A stretch of DNA of 34,250 nucleotides, taken from assembly GCA_964398055.1 (NCBI GenBank), contig CAYNLK010000064.1, positions 1 through 34,250 on the forward strand. Direction: 5' to 3'. The position numbers were made by a program, and so were the translations under genes. Below the pieces are notes generated by a model that was not told the origin of the DNA, searched no databases, and saw only the letters and a program-made list of their open reading frames with translations. Every line of letters begins with the position of its first letter. Position 1 is the first letter of the stretch. This DNA is from CAYNLK01 sp964398055. GTDB lineage: Bacteria; Chloroflexota; Anaerolineae; 4572-78; J111. Below are positions 8,302-16,984 of the stretch, piece by piece.

Positions 8302-9507
8302 TTACAGTCCGCCCGCTTCTCGCAAGGCGGCCGCCTTATCAGTTTTTTCCCAGGGGGCATCGATATCGTCGCGGCCAAAATGGCCATAAGCCGCCGTGGC
8401 TTTATAGATGGGGCGTAATAAATCGAGATGTTTGATAATTGCCGCCGGGCGCAAATCGAACTGCTCCTTGATCAACTGGATGATTTTGTCATCGCTGATT
8501 TTGGCCGTGCCAAAAGTTTCTACATTCAAAGACAGCGGGTGAGCGACCCCAATGGCATAGCTAACCTGCAACTCGACCCGGTCGACCAAACCGGCGGCGA
8601 CCAAATTCTTGGCAATGTAGCGGGTCATATAAGCCGCCGAACGGTCGACCTTGGTCGGATCCTTGCCGGAGAAGGCCCCTCCGCCGTGACGAGCCACCCC
8701 GCCATAGGTGTCGACAATGATTTTGCGGCCGGTCAGGCCGGCATCGCCCATCGGCCCGCCGGTAACAAAGCGGCCGGTTGGATTGACATAGATTTTGGTT
8801 TTGTCGTCGATCATATCGTGGGGCACCACCGGGGTGATGACCTCACTGATCACATCGGCGCGGATTTGATCCTGGTGGACCTCGGGGCTATGCTGGGTAG
8901 AGATAACAATGGTATCCACCCGTTTGGGTTTACCATAATGATACTCAACTGTAACCTGGCTCTTACCATCAGGCCGCAAATATTCAATGGAGCCGTTTTT
9001 GCGGGCCTCGGCCAGTTGACGGCATAACCGGTGGGCCAGGGAGATGCTCATCGGCATCAATTCCTCGGTTTCATTGCAGGCAAAGCCGATCATCATCCCC
9101 TGATCGCCGGCCCCGGTATCCAGGTCATTGTTTATTTCGCCCAATTTGGCTTCAAGGGCCTTATCGACGCCCATCGCGATATCGGGGGATTGCTCCTTGA
9201 TGCTGACGATCACACCGCAAGTTTCGTAATCAAAGCCGTATTTGGCCCGGGTGTAACCGATATCACGGATGGTGTGGCGGGCAATCTCGGCAATGTCAAC
9301 GTAGGTCGAGGTCGTAATTTCGCCCATCACACAAACCAGGCCGGTAGTAATAGCCGTTTCACAGGCCACTCGCGCCTTAGGATCATTTTTGAGAATGGCG
9401 TCCAAAACAGCATCACTGATCTGGTCACACATTTTGTCGGGGTGGCCTTCGGTGACCGACTCGCTGGTAAAGAACAGCTTGGGCGAGGCCATAAAAGTTG
9501 TACTCAT
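8302..9507 (-). CDS. metK: S-adenosylmethionine synthetase
   Basis: 401 aa. It makes S-adenosylmethionine from methionine and ATP, releasing phosphate and pyrophosphate. Family signatures are all present: TEGHPDKMCDQISD near the N terminus (ATP and Mg binding), GAGDQGMMIGFA in the middle, and GGGAFSGKDPTKVDRSAAY near residue 270 (phosphate-binding loop). The ATG at 9507 has GGAG eight bases upstream; an internal ATG five codons later is less well placed. It is the last gene of the kinase-ahcY-membrane protein-metK operon, 33 bp after the membrane protein gene, and is followed by a terminator. No SAM riboswitch was recognised. Confidence 0.98.
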   Translation of the reverse strand: MSTTFMASPKLFFTSESVTEGHPDKMCDQISDAVLDAILKNDPKARVACETAITTGLVCVMGEITTSTYVDIAEIARHTIRDIGYTRAKYGFDYETCGVIVSIKEQSPDIAMGVDKALEAKLGEINNDLDTGAGDQGMMIGFACNETEELMPMSISLAHRLCRQLAEARKNGSIEYLRPDGKSQVTVEYHYGKPKRVDTIVISTQHSPEVHQDQIRADVISEVITPVVPHDMIDDKTKIYVNPTGRFVTGGPMGDAGLTGRKIIVDTYGGVARHGGGAFSGKDPTKVDRSAAYMTRYIAKNLVAAGLVDRVELQVSYAIGVAHPLSLNVETFGTAKISDDKIIQLIKEQFDLRPAAIIKHLDLLRPIYKATAAYGHFGRDDIDAPWEKTDKAAALREAGGL

Positions 9508-9540
9508 TAGCTTACTCCTCTATTCCATATCGATTTTCAG

Positions 9541-9984
9541 TTAAAAGCCGCTGCTGTCTGCCATCACCGCGAACACAATGAAAGCAATATAGGCGGCCAC
9601 AAACAGGACAATCAGCAAGATGACTGCTGCCCCTGCCCCCAAACTCAACCAGGACAGCAGTTTGGTTCGATCCGGCTCAACGGCATCCTTGGCGGCAATC
9701 AGGCCAATGGCGCCCAAAATGATGGGCGCAATCGGCAAGCAGTAATAGCCCAGGTTACAGGTAAGGCAAGAAAACAACACCATTCCCCCGATGGTAACGC
9801 CAATCACCGCAGCCAGATCATAGCTGTTGCCTTGAAAAGTCACAACCGGTTTTGCGGCCGGCGGCAGACTCCGGTCGGCTGTCTCAGTTGAGTCAGGACT
9901 GTCCGCCGGCTCAGCCTCAACCGCAGGAGTTGGTTCGGGTGCTGTATTTGGGGTTAAATCCAGGAATTCCGGCTGGTCAGCCAT
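9541..9984 (-). CDS. Small membrane protein with two hydrophobic segments, function unknown
   Basis: 147 aa. Residues 1-50 are acidic and Pro/Ala/Glu-rich, without a signal peptide. Two long hydrophobic stretches follow, about 55-95 (containing three Cys, FSCLTCNLGYYCLP) and 108-140. The arrangement resembles small DUF4190-like membrane proteins, but I cannot place it with certainty. Start ATG at 9984 with GGAGG about ten bases upstream. It lies inside the SAM-cycle operon, 55 bp after ahcY and 33 bp before metK. That position suggests co-expression, not necessarily a role in methyl metabolism. Confidence 0.75.
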   Translation of the reverse strand: MADQPEFLDLTPNTAPEPTPAVEAEPADSPDSTETADRSLPPAAKPVVTFQGNSYDLAAVIGVTIGGMVLFSCLTCNLGYYCLPIAPIILGAIGLIAAKDAVEPDRTKLLSWLSLGAGAAVILLIVLFVAAYIAFIVFAVMADSSGF

Positions 9985-10039
9985 CGTCCTGCTGCCTCCA
10001 TTTTTAAGAGCAACCCATTGGCCAAAACAGGTGGATGGC

Positions 10040-11305
10040 TCAGGTGCCTTCTTGCCAGCTATTCAGGTAAGCGACCTGCTCGGGGGTCAGCACGTCGATG
10101 TTGATCCCCATCGAGGCCAGTTTGAGCCGGGCAATCTCCTGGTCAATCTCTTCAGGAATGGCATAAACCTTGTTCTCTAACTTGGAACGGTTCTGGTAAA
10201 CATAAACCGCTCCAAGAGCCTGGTTGGCAAAGCTCATATCCATCACCGCGGCCGGGTGGCCTTCGGCGGCCGCCAGGTTGACCAGCCGCCCTTCGCCCAA
10301 CAAGCGAATCACCCGCCCGTCGGCCAGTTGGTATTCGTCGACGAAAGTCCGAGGGGTGCGTTTGTCCACCGCCATTGCTTCCAGGGCCGGGATATTGATC
10401 TCGACATTGAAGTGGCCGGAGTTGGCCACGCAACAGCCATTTTTCATCACCTCAAAATGGCGCCGGTCGACCACATTCTTGTTGCCGGTCGAGGTCACGA
10501 TGAAATCGGCCTGGGGCGCGGCCTCGCTCATCGGCATTACCCGAAAGCCGTCCATCACCGCCTCCAGGGCTTTGAGGTGATCCACCTCGGTAACGATCAC
10601 ATTGGCGCCCATGCCCCTGGCCCGCATAGCGATACCCCGGCTGCACCAGCCGTAACCGGCCACCACAAAAACCTTGCCGGCAATCAAAATATTGGTCGCC
10701 CGAATGAGGCCGTCGAGAGTGCTCTGGCCGGTGCCGTAGCGGTTGTCGAACAGGTGCTTGGTGTTGGCGTCATTCACGGCCATCACCGGGAATTTGAGCG
10801 CGCCTTCGGCGGCCATCGCCCGCAGCCGGATGATCCCCGTCGTGGTCTCTTCGGTGCTGCCGATGATATCCGGGATCTGGCCGGAGCGCTCTTGGTGCAA
10901 CATACTGACCAGGTCAGCGCCGTCATCCATTGTCAGATTGGGGCGATGATCCAGGGCGGCATTGAGATGCTGGTAGTAGGTCTGGTTATCCTCACCCTTG
11001 ATGGCAAACACCGGGATTTCAAAGACCGTGACCAGGGCGGCGGCGACGTCGTCCTGGGTACTGAGTGGATTACTGGCGGTCAAGACCACGTCGGCGCCGG
11101 CGATTTGCAGGGCCCGGGCCAGGTTGGCCGTTTCGGTGGTGATATGCAAACAACCGCTCATCTTGACGCCGTCCAGTGGACGTTCCTTGTGAAAGCGGTC
11201 CATCAGCAAACGGATCACCGGCATCTCTTTGAGCGCCCAGTCGATCCGCCAGCGGCCCTGTTCGGCCAGACTCAAATCTTTTACATCGAATTCTTTACGA
11301 CTCAT
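10040..11305 (-). CDS. ahcY: Adenosylhomocysteinase (SAH hydrolase)
   Basis: 421 aa, the shorter form lacking the roughly 40-residue insertion of proteobacterial and eukaryotic enzymes. It reversibly hydrolyses S-adenosylhomocysteine to adenosine and homocysteine with bound NAD. Visible signatures are SGCLHITTETANLARAL (49-65), the substrate-side KFPVMAVNDANTKHLFDN (171-188), the NAD loop AGYGWCSRG (216-224) and HPAAVMDMSF (349-358). The C terminus ends AYLNSWQEGT and lacks the Lys/Tyr-rich tail of longer enzymes, as in archaeal and Thermotoga-like forms. The ATG at 11305 has AAGGAG seven bases upstream and overlaps the stop of the preceding kinase gene by four bases (ATGA), implying translational coupling. 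Confidence 0.97.
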   Translation of the reverse strand: MSRKEFDVKDLSLAEQGRWRIDWALKEMPVIRLLMDRFHKERPLDGVKMSGCLHITTETANLARALQIAGADVVLTASNPLSTQDDVAAALVTVFEIPVFAIKGEDNQTYYQHLNAALDHRPNLTMDDGADLVSMLHQERSGQIPDIIGSTEETTTGIIRLRAMAAEGALKFPVMAVNDANTKHLFDNRYGTGQSTLDGLIRATNILIAGKVFVVAGYGWCSRGIAMRARGMGANVIVTEVDHLKALEAVMDGFRVMPMSEAAPQADFIVTSTGNKNVVDRRHFEVMKNGCCVANSGHFNVEINIPALEAMAVDKRTPRTFVDEYQLADGRVIRLLGEGRLVNLAAAEGHPAAVMDMSFANQALGAVYVYQNRSKLENKVYAIPEEIDQEIARLKLASMGINIDVLTPEQVAYLNSWQEGT

Positions 11306-12327
11306 TGCTTCTCCTTGTGAACTGAAACGTTTTGACGCTGGTAACTTACAAAATCTTCTAATTCCGGGACATCGCCAAACAGTTCCCGGTAGCGGCCGGC
11401 AAATTGCTGGCGGGTGTAACGATGGCGTTGGGTGCCATGTTGCTCCAACACGTAAGTGGCCGCCAGTGAACCGATCCGGCCGGAGACTTCCCAGGGATAG
11501 CCGCGCATGAGTCCGGTAATCAGACCGGCCCGAAAAGCGTCACCCACCCCGGTGGGATCGGCAATGCGAATGGGCGGCGCAACGGGGATGTCTATTTCTT
11601 TGAATGAGCCGCGCTCGGCTACTCCCACCGCGGTGACGCGAATAAGGGTGCCTTTTTCACCCTGGGTGATGATCACCGTTTCTACGGCGGCCTGGATATC
11701 CTCATCATCCCAACCGGTATGCTTCTTGATCATCTCATATTCATAATCGTTGACAATCAGGATCTTGGCTCCCTGAATCCCATCGACCAGCTCCTGAGCG
11801 GTAAGCCGGGGAATCTGCTGGCTGGGATCGTAAATGTAGGGGATGCCCAACTCCCGGCACTCGCGGGCATATTTAACCATGGCCTGGGGGTCATTGGGCG
11901 AGATAATAGCCAGGGTGATGTTCTGATAATCCTGGTTGGTAAAGCTGATCTGGCCAGCCTTGGCCATCGCCCCGGTGTAGAAGCTGGCAATTTGATTATT
12001 GACCTGGTCGGTGCTGACAAAGAAGGAGGCGGTGAATTCGCGGGGCAATTGCAGCACGCCGCTGGTATCAACTCCCTGCTGCCGCAGGGCGGCGATATAT
12101 TCCGGCGCGTCCTGGCCGACCGTAGCCATCAGTAAAACCGGTTGCTCGAGTAAGGCCAGGTTGTAGGCAATATTACCGGCGCAGCCGCCCCGCTCCCGGC
12201 GCATCGAGTCGACCAGAAAGCTGACCGATAAGATCTCGATTTGCTCAGGTAGAATGTGATCGGCAAATTTGCCGGGGAAGGACATAATATAATCGAAGGC
12301 CATCGAGCCGGTTACGGCTACAGTCAA
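11302..12327 (-). CDS. PfkB-family kinase, probable adenosine kinase
   Basis: 341 aa ribokinase-fold kinase. GGCAGN at 47-52 is the N-terminal PfkB signature, and DPTGVGDAF at 257-265 carries the anion hole and the catalytic base Asp263. The start is TTG at 12327, with GAGGAG eight bases upstream. It is first in the operon, and its stop overlaps the ahcY start by four bases. Removing adenosine, a product of AhcY, would pull SAH hydrolysis forward, so adenosine kinase is the likely activity; this comes from context, since PfkB members share motifs across many sugar and nucleoside substrates. A plain sugar kinase cannot be excluded. Confidence 0.85.
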   Translation of the reverse strand: MTVAVTGSMAFDYIMSFPGKFADHILPEQIEILSVSFLVDSMRRERGGCAGNIAYNLALLEQPVLLMATVGQDAPEYIAALRQQGVDTSGVLQLPREFTASFFVSTDQVNNQIASFYTGAMAKAGQISFTNQDYQNITLAIISPNDPQAMVKYARECRELGIPYIYDPSQQIPRLTAQELVDGIQGAKILIVNDYEYEMIKKHTGWDDEDIQAAVETVIITQGEKGTLIRVTAVGVAERGSFKEIDIPVAPPIRIADPTGVGDAFRAGLITGLMRGYPWEVSGRIGSLAATYVLEQHGTQRHRYTRQQFAGRYRELFGDVPELEDFVSYQRQNVSVHKEKQ

Positions 12328-12372
12328 TAGCGGGTCTCCTCAATTCGGTGCAAAAATTCAGCGGCTCATTAT

Positions 12373-12400
12373 GTAAGGGCGCAAGGCCTTGCGCCCCTAC
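12373..12400. repeat. 28-bp near-perfect palindrome, dispersed-repeat type
   Basis: The arms around GCGCAAGGCCTTGCGC extend to GTAAGGG and CCCCTAC with one mismatch. It lies in the kinase-operon leader and would form a strong stem. It looks like a genome-dispersed palindromic unit rather than a gene-specific element. Confidence 0.7.
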
Positions 12401-12467
12401 CATGCACCTGTATTAAACATGAGCGAATCCAGCTTATTCCGCCCAAAATAACAATGAGCAACGGGCG

Positions 12468-12496
12468 ATAGTAACACAGCCATCAGGGTTTGTCAA
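12468..12496 (-). promoter_or_regulatory. Consensus promoter of the SAM-cycle operon
   Basis: On the minus strand TTGACA (12496-12491) is followed after 17 bp by TACTAT (12473-12468). The start site near 12461 gives a 134-nt leader before the kinase TTG. It is the only promoter match of this quality seen in the gap. Confidence 0.8.
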
Positions 12497-12547
12497 GCAG
12501 TTATGCTCTGGATTCATAACCCTACTCCACCTGACCAGTTGGATACG

Positions 12548-12629
12548 TCCCAAATTTTGGGAAGCGCAGGGGGGAACGACGGGGGGACACCCCCCGAAAT
12601 CCCCCCCCGATCTGCCCTAAAATCTGGGA
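12548..12629. repeat. 82-bp inverted-repeat element with G/C tracts
   Basis: The two halves mirror each other: TCCCAAATTTTGGG...GCAGGGGGG...CGGGGGG, then a three-base loop and the complementary right half. Arms are about 39 nt with scattered mismatches, and the core CGGGGGG/CCCCCCG is perfect. It lies between two divergent promoters. It resembles a non-autonomous palindromic repeat; the G-runs could also form quadruplexes. Confidence 0.65.
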
Positions 12630-12652
12630 TAGACCCCGACCCGTTCAATCGC

Positions 12653-12681
12653 TTGCTCCTTCATTGAATACGGGCTACAAT
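12653..12681 (+). promoter_or_regulatory. Probable promoter of the glycosyltransferase gene
   Basis: TTGCTC (12653-12658) and TACAAT (12676-12681) are 17 bp apart. The start site near 12688 gives a leader of about 28 nt to the ATG at 12716. Confidence 0.55.
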
Positions 12682-12715
12682 GTCAGGGTAAACCAGCCAA
12701 TGAGCGAATTTGCAA

Positions 12716-14296
12716 ATGGCGAATTATTTCAATCCGTTCCTCCGATTGACCCTGATCGGCCTCTTCACCCAGATCATTTATGGAACCTACATCGTCGCCT
12801 TTCCCCTCATTGCCAATACCCAGGCTGGTGGCCCGGCCGCCGACCTGGAAATCCTGATGCGGGAATACCGCTGGTTTGCGCCTATCTATGTCCTCGGCCT
12901 TTTTCTGTTGTACTATCTTTTCTGGCAAGCCTTGAAAATTGTGGCCGGGATCACGTCTCAGCTATCAGACCGCACCTACCAAGAACAGACGCCTGGAAAT
13001 AACTCGCTCGTACCACCCAATACCCAGCTTACCTCACCTTTTAACCCCACCACCTTCAAGCTATTCATCCTGGCCTTTGGCCTCCTTTTCGGCTTCACCC
13101 TGGTCTGGCTCTATCCCATTACCGCCAATGACCTGTTCCGGTATGTTGTGCGAGGCCGGGTCTGGGCGGTCTATGGCGAAAATCCCATGAGTGTGCCGCC
13201 CGATGCTTTTCCCAATGACCCTTACCTCCCCTTTGCCGGCGAGTTCGCCGACCTACCTTCGGTGTATGGCCCTCTATGGGAGCTGGCCGTCCAGCTACCG
13301 CTTCGGCTGGGCGCTATCGAGATGGTGGCCGGCGTCGTCGGGCTGAAACTTATGTTACTACTTTGCTACCTGATCACGGCTTATTTGCTGGGCTGGTTGG
13401 CCAGCCCGGAAAAAGGCAGTCGCCTGCTGGCCCTGACCTTCTTTGCCTGGAATCCATTGATTTTGCTGCAAGGTCTGGGCAACGGCCACAATGACCTGCT
13501 CTTTTTGACCTTGATGGTGCTTGGCATCATTCTGTGGCAGCGCAATTTGTGGTGGGTCGCCGGGGTAGCCTTTACCCTGGCTACCCTGGCCAAATTGCCG
13601 GCGCTGCTGCTGCTGTTGCTGTTCGGTCTGGCCCTGCTGCGCCAACAACCTACCTGGGGTCAGCGGCTGGGCAAAGGATTAGCGGCCGCGGCTTTAATCT
13701 TGCTGACGGTTTATTCGGTCTACCTCTTTTTTGGCCCGATATCAGACACCCTGCAAGGCGCTACGGTGATGTTAGCCGATCGCCGCGGCTTTGCCATTGC
13801 CTCGGCGGAGCGGATGGTGCTGCGAGAAGTCATCTCCTGGGAAATCGCCGAGGAGCTGCCCCGCGCCACCGCCCAATACATCTTTATCTGTTTTTACGCC
13901 TGGTTTGCCTGGCAACTGTGGCGTCAAAAACTGACCTTGCTCACCGCCGGATTTTTGACCTACTTCAGCCTGCTCATACTGAACCGCACCTTCCATATCT
14001 GGTATCCGATGTGGCTGGTCCCGCTGGCCGCCCTGCATCTAACTCCAGCCACTTTCTGGCGCACCTTCCTTTTTGGCCTGACCGGTGAGCTGTCGATTGT
14101 CAACTATTTTGTGGTCTGGCGCTGGGGGCTGCGGGATCTGCCCTGGGAAAAACTCGGCCTGTCGACCACCCTGTACTATTGGCCGGTGATGCACCTGCTA
14201 ACCGTTCCCTGGCAGTTTGGCCTGCCGCTCTTTGGGCCAATTTTGATTCGTTGGCGGCGCCAACGGGCAAATCAACAGCCCTCCGCCGTCATTTGA
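12716..14296 (+). CDS. Multi-spanning membrane glycosyltransferase, GT-C type (GT87/MptB-like)
   Basis: 526 aa from the ATG at 12716; a TTG two codons upstream is also open and no Shine-Dalgarno is obvious for either. About 11 hydrophobic segments cover most of the protein. Between helices lies the motif NDLFRYVVRGRVWAVYGENP (about 138-157), followed by SVYGPLWELAVQLP. Acidic ND/DxxRYxxxGR loops of this kind are typical of GT-C enzymes that use polyprenyl-phosphate sugars, such as alpha-mannosyltransferases and the DUF2029/GT87 group. It probably adds a sugar to an envelope glycan or lipid on the outer face of the membrane; donor and acceptor are unknown. The lytic transglycosylase gene starts 32 bp downstream. 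Confidence 0.8.
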   Translation: MANYFNPFLRLTLIGLFTQIIYGTYIVAFPLIANTQAGGPAADLEILMREYRWFAPIYVLGLFLLYYLFWQALKIVAGITSQLSDRTYQEQTPGNNSLVPPNTQLTSPFNPTTFKLFILAFGLLFGFTLVWLYPITANDLFRYVVRGRVWAVYGENPMSVPPDAFPNDPYLPFAGEFADLPSVYGPLWELAVQLPLRLGAIEMVAGVVGLKLMLLLCYLITAYLLGWLASPEKGSRLLALTFFAWNPLILLQGLGNGHNDLLFLTLMVLGIILWQRNLWWVAGVAFTLATLAKLPALLLLLLFGLALLRQQPTWGQRLGKGLAAAALILLTVYSVYLFFGPISDTLQGATVMLADRRGFAIASAERMVLREVISWEIAEELPRATAQYIFICFYAWFAWQLWRQKLTLLTAGFLTYFSLLILNRTFHIWYPMWLVPLAALHLTPATFWRTFLFGLTGELSIVNYFVVWRWGLRDLPWEKLGLSTTLYYWPVMHLLTVPWQFGLPLFGPILIRWRRQRANQQPSAVI

Positions 14297-14320
14297 CCCC
14301 AGGCCGCGGCGTGGCATAAT
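14293..14320 (+). promoter_or_regulatory. Promoter overlapping the glycosyltransferase stop, suggests a leaderless transcript
   Basis: TTGACC (14293-14298) and CATAAT (14315-14320) are 16 bp apart. The ATG of the next gene is at 14329, only eight bases past the -10 box, where transcription itself should begin. No Shine-Dalgarno is visible before that ATG, which fits leaderless translation. Confidence 0.55.
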
Positions 14321-14328
14321 ACCTCTCT

Positions 14329-16881
14329 ATGTCAAGATGGATCATTTCCGGCATTCTGTTATTCTCATCGCTAGTCTTGCCCGCTTGCGAGCTTGACTCC
14401 GAGCGGCGTTCCCTGGTCTCTTTTTGGGCCTCTCCCACCCCTACCCTCACCTCCACCCCAACTGCCACCCGCACGCCCAGCCCAACCGCCACCGCCACGC
14501 CTACCGCTACCCCTACTCAAACAGCTACACCTACCATCACCCCCAGCCCCACAGTTACGCCTATTCCCAGCGACCGCCTGGCCGTGGCTCACCGGGCTTT
14601 CGACAGCGGCGATTATGAGACAGCCCGGCAAGAGTTTACCGCGTTGCTGGTCGCCCCCGGCGTTCATGAACACGAACAGCGACAGGCCCTCCACTGGCGC
14701 GGCCGGGCTGAATTGGAACTGGGCGACGCGGCCGCGGCCATTGCCACCTTCCAGATGTTCCTGACCGAATATCCCAGCGACGATTTGACTCGCTCGGCTC
14801 AATTCAACCTGGCCCGGGCTTACGAAAAATCCGGCCAAACTCAGCCGGCCATCACCGCCTATCGCGGCAGCATCGTCCCGGATGACCCCATCAACGTATA
14901 CATTTATGAGCGGATTGGCGACCTGCAATTCAAAACCGGCGCTTTTGCCGACGCCATCAAAAGCTACCAACTGGGCCTTGAAGCAACCGACGAGGCCAGT
15001 TTTCAGGTGCATCTGCGGGAGGGTATTGCCCAGGCTGAACTGGCCCTGGCCAACCCGGCCGGCGCTCTGGCCCAATATGAGGCCATTCTGGCTATCGCTA
15101 AAATTGACAGCTACCGGGCCAAAATCTTGCGGCTGGCCGGCGAGGCCCATCTGGCCGCCGACGACCCCGAGGCTGCCTACGCCCGCTTCCTGGAAGCGAT
15201 CAACAACTATCCGACAGCCTACGATAGCTACCTGGCCCTGGTCACGCTGGTCAACGCGGCCGTGCCGGTTGACGATTTTCAGCGGGGCCTGGTCAACTAT
15301 CACGCCAAATCTTACCAACCGGCCATCGCCGCCTTTGAGCGCTACCTGAATTCGCCCACCCCGGCGGCCTCCACCGATGCCGCCCCCGACAATCCTGAAG
15401 CAGAGCCGGCCCCACCGGCTCGCATCGCCGAAGCCATCTGGCTGACCGGCCGGGCCTGGCAAGCCCTGGGCGGGTATAACATGGCTATCGATTATTTTCA
15501 ACAATTGATCGACGACTATCCGGCCGACCCGAACTGGGGCCAGGCTCATCTTGAAATCGGTAAAACCCTCATCAGCCAGGATAACATCAGCCGGGCCAAA
15601 GCAGTCTTTCGCGATTTTGCGGCCAAAAATCCCGGCCATCCCCTGGCCGGCCAGGCTCTCTGGCGAGCGGCCCTGCTGGAGTTAAACGGTGACTTGCTGG
15701 CCGAAGCCTACGCCAGTTTGCTGCAACTGGCCGACGCCCTCCCCAATGATGAGTACGCCGACGATGCTCTCTACTGGGCCGGCCAGGCCGCTTTTATGCA
15801 AGAAAAGTATGAAGCCGCCGCCGAAACTTGGGCCAGATTGGTAGAAACTTATCCCCGGAGCGACCTGGCCAGCTTTGGTCGTTACTGGCAGGCCAAGGCC
15901 CTGCAGGCCCTGGGACGAACGGATGAGGCCCGAGCCAGGCTGGCCCAAACCCCGCTAAACATATTTGATTATTATAGTCTGCGCGCCCAGGACTTTTTGA
16001 CCGGTAACCAGCCCCATACCGTGCCGCTGACGCTGCCCTCCGCCGCCGAGTTAGCCTCAGAACAGGCCCAAGTGGAGGCATGGTTGGCCGAGTGGCTGCA
16101 ACTGGAACAAACCACCGGCCTGGCCCGGCTCAGTCCCAAAGTTGGCGCGGATCCGGCTTTTCAACGTGGCCAGAGCCTGCTCATGCTGGGTCTGCGCGCC
16201 GAAGCTTTGACCGAATTTGAAAAGGTCAAAGATAACTGGTGGAATGATCCGCTGGCCATGTACCAGCTCTCCCTCTATTTTCAAGAGCACGGGCTGGGCC
16301 GGCTGAGCATCCTGGCCGCGGCGCGCCTGATCTTTCTGTCCCCGGCCGACGGCCGGGCGGAGGCTCCCCGCTTCCTCCAACGGCTATTGTACCCCATCTA
16401 TTTTGCCGAGGTTCTTTTCGCGGAAGCGGAGAAATATCAACTGGACCCGGCCCTGCTGCTGGCCATCATCCGCCAGGAAAGTCTATTTGAACGATCAGCC
16501 GAATCTACGGCCGGAGCGCGCGGCTTAATGCAGGTAATGCCCACCACCGGCGAATATGTGGCGGAACGAGGGAGTTTTGGCAGCTATGATCCGGACCAGC
16601 TTTGGCTGCCCTACCTCAGCCTGAGATACGGCGCCTGGTATATCAACCAGCAACTGGGCATCTTCGATGGCAACCAGTTTGCCGCTCTGGCCGCCTACAA
16701 TGCCGGGCCGGGTAATGTTCTGGAATGGATCAAGGTTTCCGATGATCTGGACGTCTTTGTGGAGGCCATTCCGTATTGGGAGTCTCGCACTTACATTAGA
16801 AACATCTATGTCAACCTGGCCGCCTATCGCCGGATTTACGGTCTCCCGGAAACCGCTTCCTCTTTCCACGCCACGCCTTAA
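14329..16881 (+). CDS. Lipoprotein soluble lytic transglycosylase with helical TPR-like repeats (SLT/GH23)
   Basis: 850 aa. Residues 1-20 form a lipoprotein signal, with lipobox LPAC and the modified residue Cys20. A Thr/Pro linker (about 34-80) holds the enzyme off the membrane. Residues 82-560 carry repeated TPR-like helical pairs (DSGDYETARQEFTALL, GDAAAAIATFQMFL and similar), with a second helical part up to about 690 as in Slt70. The SLT domain occupies about 700-840, with catalytic Glu717 in IIRQES, GARGLMQVMP at 729-738 and AYNAGPGN at 789-796. It should cleave peptidoglycan glycan strands to 1,6-anhydromuropeptides during wall turnover or protein-complex insertion. The ATG at 14329 has no ribosome-binding site but sits just past a promoter. 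Confidence 0.95.
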   Translation: MSRWIISGILLFSSLVLPACELDSERRSLVSFWASPTPTLTSTPTATRTPSPTATATPTATPTQTATPTITPSPTVTPIPSDRLAVAHRAFDSGDYETARQEFTALLVAPGVHEHEQRQALHWRGRAELELGDAAAAIATFQMFLTEYPSDDLTRSAQFNLARAYEKSGQTQPAITAYRGSIVPDDPINVYIYERIGDLQFKTGAFADAIKSYQLGLEATDEASFQVHLREGIAQAELALANPAGALAQYEAILAIAKIDSYRAKILRLAGEAHLAADDPEAAYARFLEAINNYPTAYDSYLALVTLVNAAVPVDDFQRGLVNYHAKSYQPAIAAFERYLNSPTPAASTDAAPDNPEAEPAPPARIAEAIWLTGRAWQALGGYNMAIDYFQQLIDDYPADPNWGQAHLEIGKTLISQDNISRAKAVFRDFAAKNPGHPLAGQALWRAALLELNGDLLAEAYASLLQLADALPNDEYADDALYWAGQAAFMQEKYEAAAETWARLVETYPRSDLASFGRYWQAKALQALGRTDEARARLAQTPLNIFDYYSLRAQDFLTGNQPHTVPLTLPSAAELASEQAQVEAWLAEWLQLEQTTGLARLSPKVGADPAFQRGQSLLMLGLRAEALTEFEKVKDNWWNDPLAMYQLSLYFQEHGLGRLSILAAARLIFLSPADGRAEAPRFLQRLLYPIYFAEVLFAEAEKYQLDPALLLAIIRQESLFERSAESTAGARGLMQVMPTTGEYVAERGSFGSYDPDQLWLPYLSLRYGAWYINQQLGIFDGNQFAALAAYNAGPGNVLEWIKVSDDLDVFVEAIPYWESRTYIRNIYVNLAAYRRIYGLPETASSFHATP

Positions 16882-16902
16882 CTGAATAGTCTTGAAATCT
16901 TA

Positions 16903-16932
16903 TTGTTATATCCCCTTTAGTTATGGTATACT
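16903..16932 (+). promoter_or_regulatory. Extended -10 promoter of the kinase-like/LysM gene pair
   Basis: TTGTTA (16903-16908) and TATACT (16927-16932) are 18 bp apart, and TGG precedes the -10 box as in extended -10 promoters. It lies just after the transglycosylase stop and starts a leader of about 125 nt. Confidence 0.6.
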
Positions 16933-16952
16933 GATATTTGGATAGAGTATCG

Positions 16953-16984
16953 GCCGTCGAAGCACGGCTGTCACCCATTGGGTG
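16953..16984 (+). other. Two adjacent hairpins in the leader of the kinase-like gene
   Basis: GCCGT (16953-16957) pairs with ACGGC (16964-16968), and CACCC (16972-16976) pairs with GGGTG (16980-16984). The two stems are three bases apart. No known riboswitch class was recognised, and the short stems could be chance. Confidence 0.35.

Noticed and set aside
10256..11320. 354-aa plus-strand frame opposite ahcY
   Set aside because: His/Gly-rich shadow of the adenosylhomocysteinase gene, which has full-length family motifs.
12342..12461. Possible SAM or SAH riboswitch in the operon leader (GCTCAT/ATGAGC and GGTGCA/TGCACC in pseudoknot order)
   Set aside because: Only six-bp pairings, about as many as chance gives in such a length; part of the fold is a dispersed palindrome and no known SAM or SAH motif fits.
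12664..13002. 112-aa plus frame overlapping the start of the glycosyltransferase
   Set aside because: Alternative frame of the membrane protein; no hydrophobic pattern or start signal supports it.
14371..15639. 422-aa minus-strand frame opposite the lytic transglycosylase
   Set aside because: Gly/Val/Asp-rich shadow of a GC-rich gene; the plus frame has clear SLT and TPR features.
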